Assembly: GCA_902470925.1 (NCBI GenBank)
Contig: CABRIF010000001.1
Coordinates: 1-64,000 of the forward strand
Source of the DNA: an uncultured Collinsella sp.
GTDB taxonomy: Bacteria > Actinomycetota > Coriobacteriia > Coriobacteriales > Coriobacteriaceae
DNA: 64,000 nucleotides
Direction: 5' to 3'
In this document: piece by piece, positions 8,077-16,226 of the stretch
Layout of the letters: each line of letters opens with the position of its first letter
Numbering within the stretch: position 1 is the stretch's first letter
Notes under the pieces: model-generated
Told to the model about the DNA's origin: nothing
Database searches by the model: none
Seen by the model: the letters and a program-made list of their open reading frames with translations, nothing else
Translations under genes and position numbers: made by a program

Positions 8077-8673
8077 ATGTCTTTGCAGATGATCGGGGCG
8101 GCGCTCGTGCTGGGTGCCGTGGCGGTGCTCATCTACCTCGAGGTGTGCAAGCGCACGACGTTTGCCAAGCTCGAGGCCTACATGCGGGAGGGGGCCTTCG
8201 AGGCGTACCTCGCCGTGCTGGACCGGCCGATCACGCGCGTGCTCTACCCGCGCTACAACCGGCTGTTCATGCGCCTGAACGCCATGATCGGCCTGGGCGA
8301 CATGGACGAGGCGGTGGCAATCATCGAGCAGATGGAGGCGCTTTCCATGAGCGGCGAGCAGCGTTTGGCGCTCGCGGTGAAAGCGTTCAACGTCTATGTG
8401 GAACGGGAGGACGAGCGTTGCGCCGCCGTGGAGCTCGCCCGCATCGAGGCGGACGGGAGCGAGGCGGTGGCGCAGACGAGCCGGCGCACGTACGAGATCT
8501 TCCTCAAAGGCTCGTCTGCCTATATCGACGAGATGGAGGCCCGGCTGAAGGGAGCGTCGGCGGGCGAGGAGGCGATGCTCTGCCAGCTGCTGGCCGTGCA
8601 GTACGAGAACCGCGGTGACGCTGATCGCGCGGAGGCGTACGCCCGGCGTGCCGCGAAGCTGCTGGGCGTGTAG
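8077..8673 (+). CDS. Small membrane-anchored helical (TPR-like) protein, unknown function
   Basis: A 198-residue protein I cannot assign. Residues 3-22 (LQMIGAALVLGAVAVLIYLEV) form one likely membrane segment. The rest is charged and fully helical, with repeated 30-40-residue helix pairs such as RLNAMIGLGDMDEAVAIIEQME and YENRGDADRAEAYARRAAKLL that resemble TPR units. The topology suggests an N-terminal anchor with a cytosolic scaffold. It lies 236 bp after the sulfatase maturase and only three bases before the TauE/SafE exporter, so its translation is coupled to the exporter. A scaffold or assembly role for the exporter or sulfatase is possible but unproven. GAGAAAGG is the likely ribosome binding site. 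Confidence 0.75.
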   Translation: MSLQMIGAALVLGAVAVLIYLEVCKRTTFAKLEAYMREGAFEAYLAVLDRPITRVLYPRYNRLFMRLNAMIGLGDMDEAVAIIEQMEALSMSGEQRLALAVKAFNVYVEREDERCAAVELARIEADGSEAVAQTSRRTYEIFLKGSSAYIDEMEARLKGASAGEEAMLCQLLAVQYENRGDADRAEAYARRAAKLLGV

Positions 8674-8676
8674 CGC

Positions 8677-9459
8677 ATGCTGGTGCTTGTGTTCGCGATC
8701 GCGTTTGCCGCCTCGACGGTTGGGGCGGTGTGCGGCATCGGGGGCGGCATCGTCATCAAGCCGGTGATGGATGCGGTCGGCGTGGCAGACGTGGCCACCA
8801 TCAACTTCCTTTCGGGGTGTACGGTGCTGTCGATGGCGTGCTACTCGGTGGTGACCTCGAAGCTCGCCGGGATCTCGACGATCGAGCCGACGGTCGACAC
8901 GCCGCTGGCGCTGGGGGCCGCGGTGGGCGGCGTGGCGGGGCGCGCGCTGTTCGGGGCTGCGGTGGGCGCGCTTGGCAGCGCCGCCATGGCCGGCGCCTTG
9001 CAGGCTGCGGTGCTCGCGGCGATCACGGCGGGGACGCTGGTGTACATGCGCAACAAGGAGCGCATCGCCACCCGGCGGTTTGCCGGGACGGTGCCGTGTG
9101 CGGCCATCGGTATGGCGCTGGGTATCTCCTCGTCGTTCCTGGGTATCGGCGGCGGGCCCATCAACCTCGTGGTGCTGTTCTGGTGTTTCAGCATGTCCAC
9201 GAAGCGCGCGGCGCAAAGCTCGCTGTATATCATCCTGTTCTCACAGGCAGCGAGCACGGTGTCGGCGCTCGCGGGTGGGGTTGGCGACGTGGATGCCGCG
9301 CTGCTTGCGGGCATGGCCGCCTGCGGCATCCTGGGCGGCGTGGCCGGTCGGGCGCTGAACGCCCGGATCGACGAGCGGGCCTGCGACACGCTGTTTTGCG
9401 GCCTTATGGTGGTGATCGTGGGGATATGCGTCTACAACGTGGTGCGCTGCCTCGCCTGA
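8677..9459 (+). CDS. TauE/SafE (TSUP) family sulfur-oxyanion exporter
   Basis: A 260-residue membrane protein with about eight hydrophobic segments arranged as two repeats. Each half carries the family glycine motif: VGAVCGIGGGIVIKP at residues 13-27 and SFLGIGGGPINL near 152-163. TSUP proteins move sulfite, sulfate, sulfoacetate and related anions across the membrane. Beside a cytoplasmic sulfatase the likely job is export of the sulfate set free inside the cell. It starts three bases after the preceding gene and ends the sulfatase operon. The start follows directly on the upstream stop with no strong ribosome binding site of its own, consistent with coupling. Confidence 0.88.
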   Translation: MLVLVFAIAFAASTVGAVCGIGGGIVIKPVMDAVGVADVATINFLSGCTVLSMACYSVVTSKLAGISTIEPTVDTPLALGAAVGGVAGRALFGAAVGALGSAAMAGALQAAVLAAITAGTLVYMRNKERIATRRFAGTVPCAAIGMALGISSSFLGIGGGPINLVVLFWCFSMSTKRAAQSSLYIILFSQAASTVSALAGGVGDVDAALLAGMAACGILGGVAGRALNARIDERACDTLFCGLMVVIVGICVYNVVRCLA

Positions 9460-9479
9460 GCGATGCCGCTGCCCCCTGT

Positions 9480-9740
9480 TCGGGCAGCAGGGCAAGCCGG
9501 CCTGCCCTGCATGGTGCGGCAGCCACGCGCCCGGATAGCGGGGCAAGCCGGCCCAACTGTGTGGTGCGGCAGCCATGCGCCCGGACAGCGGGGGTCTTCT
9601 CGCCTGCGTGATGTTGCGGCTATCCCGCTTGGATGGCAGCGACCTTCTTGCCTGTGCGGCGCGCCGGCCATCCCGTCCGGGTTGCCGTGATTTTCTTCGC
9701 CTGTACGCCGTTACTGTCGTCTCGTCCGGCGTGGCCGCCC
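9480..9740. repeat. Degenerate ~50-bp tandem repeats in the TSUP-lacA gap
   Basis: The 444-bp gap 9460-9903 holds no convincing gene. Two good repeat units have a period of 50-51 bp (GCAAGCCGGCC at 9492 and 9543; GGTGCGGCAGCCA at 9513 and 9563; both followed by GCGCCCGGA and AGCGGGG). More decayed units continue to about 9740, seen as recurring TTCTTCGCCTG / CCCGTCCGG blocks. The regulatory sites for lacAB follow at 9787-9859. Confidence 0.6.
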
Positions 9741-9786
9741 TTTGGCGGGCGAGGGAACCTCATGTTTTCGCTTCTGTGCGCAACTG

Positions 9787-9815
9787 TTTGTTCGAAAAGA
9801 AAGAAAAAGAACAAA
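9787..9815. promoter_or_regulatory. Probable DeoR operator upstream of lacA
   Basis: TTTGTTC (9787-9793) and GAACAAA (9809-9815) form a 7-bp inverted repeat with a 15-bp A-rich spacer, just upstream of the lacA promoter. The core TGTTC...GAACA and overall size match the element at 1674-1697 near the DeoR gene, hinting at a shared regulator. Confidence 0.5.
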
Positions 9816-9830
9816 TAGGTTTAAAACTGC

Positions 9831-9859
9831 TTGAACTGGCGCTAGTCTTCTGTTTATAT
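9831..9859 (+). promoter_or_regulatory. Promoter of lacAB
   Basis: TTGAAC (9831-9836) and TTATAT (9854-9859) are separated by exactly 17 bp. The lacA ATG follows 44 bp after the -10 box. This is one of the clearer sigma-70-type promoters in the window, and shows lacAB can be transcribed apart from the sulfatase operon. Confidence 0.65.
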
Positions 9860-9903
9860 ATCGTAATATGAACTAAAACTAACACTACCGAAAAGGAGTG
9901 AAC

Positions 9904-10332
9904 ATGAGGGTTGTACTTGCATCGGATGCCGCGGGCATGCCCTTGAAACGGCTCATCGCGGAGACGCTGTTGGAGGACGGCCATGAGGTGGTCGACCTGT
10001 CCGAGACCCCGGCGCCCGATTTCATCGATGCCGCCACTGCGGCGGCGCACGACCTGCTGGAGCACGAGGGCTCGCTCGGCTTCGCCTTCGACGCCTACGG
10101 GGTTGGCAGCTATATGGCCGCCACGCGTGTGAAGGGCATGGTGGCCGCCAACATCTCCGACGAGCGCAGTGCCTACATGACCCGCGAGCACAACAACGCG
10201 CGTCTGGTGTGTCTGGGCTCGCAGGTTGTGGGTGCCGAGGTGGCGAAGCGGATCGCGCGCGAGCTCCTGCGGGCCGACTATGCGGCCGGCCGCCATCAGG
10301 TGCGCGTCGACATGCTCAACAAGATGGCGTAA
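9904..10332 (+). CDS. lacA: Galactose-6-phosphate isomerase subunit LacA
   Basis: A 142-residue protein of the RpiB/LacA/LacB fold. It follows the LacA pattern closely: VVLASDAAGMPLKRLI at the start, FDAYGVGSYMAATRVKGM, NISDERSAYMTREHNNARLVCLG and the end GRHQVRVDMLNKMA. With LacB it forms the heteromer that converts galactose-6-phosphate to tagatose-6-phosphate, the first step of the tagatose pathway. I start at the ATG at 9904, five bases after AAAAGGAG, not the GTG at 9898 that overlaps this signal. lacB follows after 12 bp. The rest of the pathway (lacC and a class II aldolase) lies 6-9 kb downstream. Confidence 0.94.
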   Translation: MRVVLASDAAGMPLKRLIAETLLEDGHEVVDLSETPAPDFIDAATAAAHDLLEHEGSLGFAFDAYGVGSYMAATRVKGMVAANISDERSAYMTREHNNARLVCLGSQVVGAEVAKRIARELLRADYAAGRHQVRVDMLNKMA

Positions 10333-10344
10333 GGAGACACGATC

Positions 10345-10872
10345 ATGGCAAAGAAGATCATCGCCCTGGGCTGCGACCATATCGTTACCGATGAGAAGAC
10401 CTATCTGCACGACCGGCTTGAGCAGGCGGGCTACGAGGTGCTCGACTGCGGCACCTATAGCCATACACGCACGCACTACCCGCTGTTCGGCAAGGCGGTG
10501 GGGGAGGCGGTGGCCAGCGGCCGTGCCGATCTGGGCGTGGTGCTCTGCGGCACCGGCATCGGCATCACCAACTCCGTGAACAAGGTGCCCGGCGCTCGTT
10601 GTGCGCTGGTGCGCGACATGACGAGCGCCCTGTATGCGCGCCGCGAGCTCAACGCGAACGTGGTGGGCTTTGGCGGCAAGATCACCGGGGAGTTCCTCAT
10701 GGCCGATATTATGCTGGCCTTCCTCAAAGCGGAATACGAGCCCACGCCCGAGCGAGATGCGCTCGTGGCCAAGCTCGATGCCGTCAACCAGGCCGACCCG
10801 GCAGCTCAGGCCGACCCGCATTTCTTCGACGAGATTCTGGATAAGTGGGATCGCGGGGAATACCACGACTAG
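10345..10872 (+). CDS. lacB: Galactose-6-phosphate isomerase subunit LacB
   Basis: A 175-residue RpiB-family subunit carrying the catalytic features of Lac[14 protein letters not shown] at residues 5-17, the catalytic-type Cys in [21 protein letters not shown] near residues 65-85, and [17 protein letters not shown]. It pairs with LacA. The long C-terminus (WDRGEYHD end) and the asymmetric LacA/LacB pair separate these from a ribose-5-phosphate isomerase RpiB homodimer. Translation starts 12 bp after lacA with AAGGAG upstream. A hairpin and three REP-like repeats follow its stop. Confidence 0.94.
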   Translation: MAKKIIALGCDHIVTDEKTYLHDRLEQAGYEVLDCGTYSHTRTHYPLFGKAVGEAVASGRADLGVVLCGTGIGITNSVNKVPGARCALVRDMTSALYARRELNANVVGFGGKITGEFLMADIMLAFLKAEYEPTPERDALVAKLDAVNQADPAAQADPHFFDEILDKWDRGEYHD

Positions 10873-10878
10873 TTCAAT

Positions 10879-11037
10879 TTGGGGACGGGGTCGTTTCGTC
10901 CGCGTGCCGCTTGCGGTTTGGGGACGGGGTCGTTTCGTATTACAAAACTGAGGTCCTTCTTCTGGCCGGGCGCTGCACCCTCCCTGTGCAGCGCCCGACT
11001 TCATGCAATTTGCAATTTGGGGACGGGGTCGTTTCGT
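10879..11037 (+). repeat. Three copies of a 21-bp G-rich REP-like repeat
   Basis: Exact copies of a 21-mer beginning TTGGGGACGGGGTCGT and ending TTCGT occupy 10879-10899, 10918-10938 and 11017-11037, all on the plus strand downstream of lacB. Further copies are at 11422-11442 and 11467-11487 (minus) and 15895-15915 and 15936-15956 (plus, the last with one mismatch). The spread, exactness and intergenic location fit a REP-type repeat, possibly moved by a RAYT-like transposase not present in this window. The rest of 10873-11160 holds only the hairpin at 10968. Confidence 0.85.
10968..10996 (+). terminator. Hairpin after lacB
   Basis: GGGCGCTGCAC and GTGCAGCGCCC form a perfect 11-bp stem with a 7-base loop, 95 bp after the lacB stop and between two REP copies. 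There is no T-run, so it is a terminator candidate of moderate strength. Confidence 0.5.
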
Positions 11038-11160
11038 ACACGCGGTGTCCATGCCCGGCGTGGGCCAATACGTTCGCGGCCGCGACGACAAGAAGATGGC
11101 CCCGGCACGCGGCGTACCGGGTCTCTATCGACCGGGCACTGCGCCGGTCGGCAGCAAGCT

Positions 11161-11377
11161 CGTGGGCATTCTCAGACATGCTTTCGAGATGGTCCACGCG
11201 GACCTTCCGTCGGGCGCAGAGCAACCGGCTTTTCGTCCACAATCCCAATCGGCCCCGTCCCCGAACTGCGCGCAGTCCCAATCGTGGGCCTTCTCGAACA
11301 TGCTTTCAGGATGATTCAGGATGGCTCACGCGGGCCTCTCATCGGGCACGGAGCGACCGGCTTTTTGTTCGCAGTCC
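11161..11377. repeat. Imperfect ~90-bp direct repeat reaching into the araC-type gene
   Basis: Segments 11161-11246 and 11283-11377 are diverged copies, 122 bp apart. Both begin CGTGGGC-TTCTC and share ACATGCTTTC, CACGCGG, TCGGGC and AGC-ACCGGCTTTT before ending near TCCC. A truncated REP-like piece (CCCCGTCCCCGAACTGCG) lies between them. The second copy overlaps the last codons of the AraC-type gene, so that tail is built from repeat sequence. Confidence 0.6.
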
Positions 11378-12387
11378 CGTTCGGGCGCCTCAGGCGCCGC
11401 CTTGAGAGTTGACGGGGAAAAACGAAACGACCCCGTCCCCAAACTGCAGAGAGCTGACGGGGAAAAACGAAACGACCCCGTCCCCAAACTGCAGTGTTCG
11501 CGGAATGCGCGCGGGGAGGTGCCCACGGCGCGCCGGAATGCCGAGCTGAAAACGCTGGCATCATGAAACCCGCAGGTGCGGGCAACATTCAAAATGGGCA
11601 CCTCGGTGGAGGCCAGCAGGTAGCGGGCCGTGTCCATGCGCGCGTTGGTGAGGTATCGATGCGGCGTGACGCCCATCTGCTCCTTGAACAGGCGGATGAA
11701 ATGGGGAACGCTCATGCAGGCGCGCTGCGCCAGCTGGGCCACGGACAGGTTCTCCGACAAATGGTCGGTCATGTAGGCGGCGATCTGGCGGATCGGTTCG
11801 GATGCCTGGTTGGACTCACGGGGCGCCTCCGCGTCGTCGATGAGCTCGACCAGCAGGTTGGTGAGCAGAGCGTGCATGCGCGCATCGGATGGGGCCGCGC
11901 CTGGCCGGAGCGCTCGGCATGCATCGGTTAGGGCGCGCAGCGCGCGTTCGGGCTCGCGTGGGGTGATGACCGGCCCTTTGCGTGTGGCCCGTGCGGCAAG
12001 CGAGGAAGCCCCCATGCCGTCGAGGTGCAGCCAGATGACCTCGCTGGCAACCGGCGCGCGGTAGGCGTGGGCGCCATGGCAGTCGACGAGCGCATACTGC
12101 CCGGCATGCACCGAGTATTCGGCATGCACCGCGTGCCCCGCATGCGCCGTATGCTCGCCGCGCACCGCATCCGTACATGCGTCCCCGTACCGCAGGTGCA
12201 GCTCCCCGCGCTTCACGTACAGCACGAGAAAGCTGTCGAACGAGGCGCGTTCAAGCGCGTAGCCCGCTTCATAGAGAAAGGTGCCCGCCCGCAGGGGGTA
12301 GAGGTAGTCCCGCCGCGTTTCGAGGCTGGGGGACGAGACGAAAAACTCCGAACGGTCTCGGTCAACCAAGGGTTCCATCGGTTTCAC
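11326..12387 (-). CDS. AraC-family transcriptional regulator with repeat-derived C-terminal tail
   Basis: A 353-residue AraC/XylS regulator. Residues about 25-130 form an AraC-type cupin ligand-binding domain (LYPLRAGTFLYEAGYALERASFDSF, then HGAHAYRAP). Two helix-turn-helix motifs follow at about 200-298 (LSVAQLAQRACMSVPHFIRLFKE and ILNVARTCGFHDASVFSSAFRR). Family members normally stop near PRAFREH; here 54 extra residues follow, starting with two 15-residue repeats (SLGTGSFRFSPSALC and SLGTGSFRFSPSTLK) encoded by inverted REP copies. The start is the GTG at 12387, seven bases after GGAGG. It is divergent from the DUF5107/TPR gene and probably activates it. The tail may be tolerated junk or may reflect an insertion that removed the old stop. 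Confidence 0.88.
   Translation of the reverse strand: MKPMEPLVDRDRSEFFVSSPSLETRRDYLYPLRAGTFLYEAGYALERASFDSFLVLYVKRGELHLRYGDACTDAVRGEHTAHAGHAVHAEYSVHAGQYALVDCHGAHAYRAPVASEVIWLHLDGMGASSLAARATRKGPVITPREPERALRALTDACRALRPGAAPSDARMHALLTNLLVELIDDAEAPRESNQASEPIRQIAAYMTDHLSENLSVAQLAQRACMSVPHFIRLFKEQMGVTPHRYLTNARMDTARYLLASTEVPILNVARTCGFHDASVFSSAFRRAVGTSPRAFREHCSLGTGSFRFSPSALCSLGTGSFRFSPSTLKAAPEAPERDCEQKAGRSVPDERPA
11410..11492 (-). repeat. 45-bp tandem repeat containing two inverted REP copies
   Basis: Two units with a period of exactly 45 bp (starting at 11410 and 11455) each contain GACGGGGAAAAACGAAACG and end AAACTGCAG. Each holds one REP copy on the minus strand (11422-11442, 11467-11487). Because 45 is a multiple of three, the repeat reads through as two 15-residue units in the AraC-type protein. 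Confidence 0.85.
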
Positions 12388-12417
12388 GCGGCAGCCTCCA
12401 TGATCATTTTTATCAAC

Positions 12418-12464
12418 TGATGCATAGCATACATCAAGCGGCCATCCTGCGCGCTCCCTATGAT
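12418..12464 (+). promoter_or_regulatory. Candidate activator site and promoter of the DUF5107/TPR gene
   Basis: An inverted repeat TGATG-N9-CATCA (12418-12436) lies directly upstream of where a -35 box would fall for the -10 TATGAT at 12459-12464. No recognisable -35 sequence is present, as is common at promoters that need an activator. The divergent AraC regulator is the obvious candidate. Confidence 0.45.
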
Positions 12465-12500
12465 GGACCTATATCACGTCCTGCTATGGAGGGAGTTTAC

Positions 12501-15500
12501 GTGTCGGTAGACATCAGGGACACAACCATCTGCATCCCAACGTATGAGCCGGGAGAGCCCGATCGCAATCCTCAATTTATCGAAAAGCGCGTGTATCAGG
12601 GATCGACCGGCAAGGTGTATCCGTACCCGGTCGTTGAAACCCTTTCCGACAAGCGCGTCGATCGCATGTGGCGCGCCGTGGTGATACGCAACGAGTACCT
12701 TGAGGTCACGGTCTTGCCCGAGCTCGGCGGTCGCATCCAGTACGCCACCGATCTCACGAACGGCTACGACTTCGTCTACCGTAACGATGTGATCAAGCCC
12801 GCGCTGGTGGGTCTGCTCGGCCCGTGGATCTCGGGTGGCATCGAGTTCAACTGGCCGCAGCACCACCGCCCCACCACGTTCATGCCCGTGGATTATCGCA
12901 TCATCGAGCTCCAGGACGGCGGACGCGGCGTGCAGTGCCACGATGTGGACCAGATGTACGGCACCGAGGTGGTCACCACCATCGCCCTGCATCCACAGCG
13001 CGCCTATATCGAGATCACCGCCGAGCTGTTCAACGGCACCGACCTGCCGCAGACGTTTTTGTGGTGGGCGAATCCCGCCGTGCCGGTCAACGATGAGACG
13101 AAGACCGTGATGCCGCCCGACGTGCATGCGGTGATGGACCACGGCAAGCGCGATGTAAGCCGGTATCCCATCGCAACCGGCACCTACTACAAGCATGATT
13201 ACGCCGCCGGCGTCGACATCGGCCGTTACAAGAACGTGCCGGTTCCCACCAGCTACATGGCCGCTGCGAGCTCCTACGACTTTGTGGGCGGCTACGACTT
13301 CGGCCGCAGGGCCGGCATCCTGCACTATGCCGACCACCATGTCAGCCCTGGTAAGAAGCAGTGGACCTGGGGTAACGGCGACTTCGGTCGGGCGTGGGAT
13401 CGCAATCTTACCGATGAAAACGGTCCGTACGTGGAGCTCATGACCGGCGTGTTCACCGACAATCAGCCCGATTTCACCTGGCTCAAGCCGCATGAGTCCA
13501 AGACCTTCACGCAGTACTTCATGCCGTACAAGGATGCGGGCCTGGTGAAGAACGCGACGCTCGACGCGGCGGTCAACTTGGAGATCGGACCTGCCGACCC
13601 CGCGCGTTCCGGCGGCGAGGAGCATGGTATCGAGGCCGAGGGTCTGGCGCGGGGCGAGGTGCGCGTGTCGGTGTACGCAACGCGCCCGCTTGAAGGGGCC
13701 GTCGTCGAGGTCGTGGATGCGAGCGGCGCGGTGCTGTACGAGGCGACCTGCGACCTGTCGCCCGCGGCAACCTTGGTTGATGTGTTCGCCGTTGACGAGC
13801 ACACGGCTCCCCAGGACCTGACGGTGCGCGTTTGCCACGAAGGGGCGCCGGTGGTGTCGTACACCCCCGAGCCCGACCAGCCGAGCCGTCTGCCCGAGCC
13901 CGCGCAGGCGGCGGCCGACCCGGCCCAGATTCCCACATGCGAGGAGCTGCTGCTGACCGCTCAGCACCTCGAGCAGTACCGCCATGCCACCTACCTGCCC
14001 GATCCGTACTACCTGGAGGGTCTGAAGCGCGACCCGGGGGACGCCCGCATCAATACCGCATACGGCGAGCTGTTGCTGCGGCGCGGCGATGTCAAGGGGG
14101 CGGCCAAGCACTTCCGGCGCGCGATCGAGCGCCTCACCCAGCGCAACCCGAATCCCTACGATGCGAGCGCGTACCGCAACCTCGGCATCGCGGAGTTGCG
14201 CCTGGGCAATCTCGATGCCGCCTACGACGCCTTCTACAAGGCAACATGGGACGATGCCCAGCAGGAACAGGGCTTCTTCTATCTTGCCGTCATCGATGCC
14301 AGGCGCGGGAAGTGGGCGCAGGCGCTCGAGTTCTGCCGCCGTGCGAGCCGACGCAACACGGACAACCTGCATGCCCGGGCGCTCGAGGCCTATGTGCTGC
14401 GCCGCGCCGGCGATGCGGAAGGGGCACTGCGTGCGGTTAGGGACACCCTGGCGCACCATGCGTTTGAGTTCGTGTCCGGCTTCGAGCTCTCGATCGCCAC
14501 GGGGGACGATACCGTCGTTGCGCTCATGCGGGGCACGGTTGAGAACCACCTGAAGGCCGCTCGCGTCTACATGCTGTTCGGCGCCTACGACGAGGCGCTG
14601 CATGTCCTCGATCGGATTGACTGCGTGCATCCGCTCGTGTGCTACTACCGCGCGTGGCTCCTCGACGCGCAGGGGCGTGCCGATGAGGCCGAGCGCGCGT
14701 TGGCGTGCGCCGAGCAGGCGGACAGCTCGTACTGCTTCCCCAACCACCTCGATGACATCGCCGTGCTGCAGCACGCGATCGACCGCGGCGCCCGTGCGAT
14801 GGCCCCGTACTATCTGGGCTGCCTGTTCTACGACAAGCTTCAGGCCGAGCGGGCAATCGAGCTGTGGGAGCTGGCTCGTGCGGGGGCGCCGCAGTTCCCC
14901 ACGGTCCATCGCAACCTGGCGCTCGCCTATTTCAACAAGCGCCATGACCGCGAGGCGGCGCGCGCGAGCATGGAGCGTGCCTTTGCGCTCAACGAGTCCG
15001 ATGCGCGCGTGCTGCTGGAGCTCGATCAGCTTCATCGGGCGCTCGGCTGGAGCTTCGCGCAGCGCCGTGAGATGCTCGAGCGGCATCTTGCGGTGGTGGA
15101 GCAGCGCGATGACCTGTATATCGAGTACCTGACGCTGTTGAACATGACCGGCGCACACGTCGAGGCGCTGGAGCGCATGGCACGCCGGCACTTCCATCCG
15201 TGGGAGGGAGGCGAAGGCAAGATCACGACCCAGTATCGGTGTGCGCTGATGCTGTGCGCGAAGGATGCGCTGGCTGCCGGGGAGCATCGGCGTGCCATCG
15301 AGCACCTGACCGCCGCGTTGAGCTATCCGGAGAATCTGGGCGAGGGGAAGCTGGAAGGCCAGACCGACAACGACTTGCACTATCTGCTCGGGTGCGCGCA
15401 TGCGGCGCTGGGCGAGCAAGCGGCGGCGCGCAGGGAGTTCGAGCTCGCCACGCGCGGCGTCGGCGAGGTCGGCGGGGCGATGTACTACAACGACCAGCCC

Positions 15501-15863
15501 GCCGAGATGGTGCTGTACCGCGGTCTTGCCCATCGGGCGCTTGGCGATGCGAGCCGGGCGAACGCGTGCTTCTACCGGCTCCTCGATTTCGGCGAGCAGC
15601 ATATCGACGACGAGGTGCGCATCGAGTACTTCGCGGTGAGCCTACCGGACTTCCTGATCTTCGAACGGGATCTGAACCGGATGAATCGCGTGCACTGCCT
15701 GTATGTCATGGCGTTGGCGGCCCTGGGGATCGGCGACGCGCCGCGCGCCGCGGAGCTGCTGGCGCAAGCGCTCGAGCTCGATCCGGGCCATGCGCAGGCC
15801 GCGCTGTTTCTCGATGAGGTTGAGCGCCGGAAGGTGCTGGCCCGCGCGAGCGACGTGGCGTAG
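12501..15863 (+). CDS. DUF5107 domain protein with C-terminal TPR array
   Basis: A 1120-residue cytosolic protein (no signal peptide). Residues about 25-345 match the DUF5107 pattern, related in fold to galactose mutarotase-like sugar-binding domains: VTVLPELGGRIQYATDL, SGGIEFNWPQHHRP, FLWWANPAVPVND, and WTWGNGDFG with an acidic ENGPYVELM stretch. From about residue 475 to the end there are at least ten TPR-like helix pairs, for example LLLRRGDVKGAAKHFRRAI and NLAYFNKRHDREAARASMERAF. The GTG at 12501 is chosen because GGAGGGAG ends five bases before it; the ATG at 12486 overlaps that signal. Divergent AraC control and a place between lacAB and lacC suggest a role in handling the galactose-type glycan. 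An intracellular glycoside-active enzyme is possible; I cannot name an activity. Confidence 0.85.
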   Translation: MSVDIRDTTICIPTYEPGEPDRNPQFIEKRVYQGSTGKVYPYPVVETLSDKRVDRMWRAVVIRNEYLEVTVLPELGGRIQYATDLTNGYDFVYRNDVIKPALVGLLGPWISGGIEFNWPQHHRPTTFMPVDYRIIELQDGGRGVQCHDVDQMYGTEVVTTIALHPQRAYIEITAELFNGTDLPQTFLWWANPAVPVNDETKTVMPPDVHAVMDHGKRDVSRYPIATGTYYKHDYAAGVDIGRYKNVPVPTSYMAAASSYDFVGGYDFGRRAGILHYADHHVSPGKKQWTWGNGDFGRAWDRNLTDENGPYVELMTGVFTDNQPDFTWLKPHESKTFTQYFMPYKDAGLVKNATLDAAVNLEIGPADPARSGGEEHGIEAEGLARGEVRVSVYATRPLEGAVVEVVDASGAVLYEATCDLSPAATLVDVFAVDEHTAPQDLTVRVCHEGAPVVSYTPEPDQPSRLPEPAQAAADPAQIPTCEELLLTAQHLEQYRHATYLPDPYYLEGLKRDPGDARINTAYGELLLRRGDVKGAAKHFRRAIERLTQRNPNPYDASAYRNLGIAELRLGNLDAAYDAFYKATWDDAQQEQGFFYLAVIDARRGKWAQALEFCRRASRRNTDNLHARALEAYVLRRAGDAEGALRAVRDTLAHHAFEFVSGFELSIATGDDTVVALMRGTVENHLKAARVYMLFGAYDEALHVLDRIDCVHPLVCYYRAWLLDAQGRADEAERALACAEQADSSYCFPNHLDDIAVLQHAIDRGARAMAPYYLGCLFYDKLQAERAIELWELARAGAPQFPTVHRNLALAYFNKRHDREAARASMERAFALNESDARVLLELDQLHRALGWSFAQRREMLERHLAVVEQRDDLYIEYLTLLNMTGAHVEALERMARRHFHPWEGGEGKITTQYRCALMLCAKDALAAGEHRRAIEHLTAALSYPENLGEGKLEGQTDNDLHYLLGCAHAALGEQAAARREFELATRGVGEVGGAMYYNDQPAEMVLYRGLAHRALGDASRANACFYRLLDFGEQHIDDEVRIEYFAVSLPDFLIFERDLNRMNRVHCLYVMALAALGIGDAPRAAELLAQALELDPGHAQAALFLDEVERRKVLARASDVA

Positions 15864-15894
15864 CGGCAGAGTGCGGTGAGGCTGGCGGCGCAGT

Positions 15895-15956
15895 TTGGGG
15901 ACGGGGTCGTTTCGTTTGCCCGTTTGGTTGCCCGTTTGGGGACGGGGTCATTTCGT
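15895..15956 (+). repeat. Two REP-like repeats upstream of lacC
   Basis: Full copies of the 21-bp G-rich repeat are at 15895-15915 (exact) and 15936-15956 (one mismatch, G to A in GTCGTTT), with a truncated copy near 15970-15985. They lie in the 363-bp gap between the TPR gene and lacC. The rest of the gap is GC-rich; a possible -10 TACAAT at 16170-16175 could serve lacC, but I see no matching -35. Confidence 0.8.
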
Positions 15957-16226
15957 ACACGGGGCGGGGCGACGGGGTGTTTCGTGCGCATCGGGAATAT
16001 CCCAGCTCCGCCGTCGCTCACCGCCCGAAACTTGCCGTTGACCACTATGGCGCAGCTTGCCGCCTGCGCCTGCGCTTGCAGACGGCGTGCCGCGCACCTC
16101 CCTTTCTCTTGCTTGCGCTTGCAGCCGGCCCCGCGGCGGGGCGCCCGGCGCGCACGTGGGCCTTCGCGATACAATGAAGCTAATGAATTTGCGGGCAAGC
16201 AGCCTGTGCGGCGGAAAGGAACACGC

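Noticed and set aside
10345..10872. Ribose-5-phosphate isomerase RpiB
   Set aside because: A LacA partner directly upstream, the LacB-type sequence and lacC plus aldolase in the locus favour galactose-6-phosphate isomerase.
12474..15602. A 1042-codon open frame on the minus strand
   Set aside because: It is antisense to the DUF5107/TPR gene and arises from high GC third positions. Its composition (His, Arg, Gly rich) and lack of domains mark it as a shadow.
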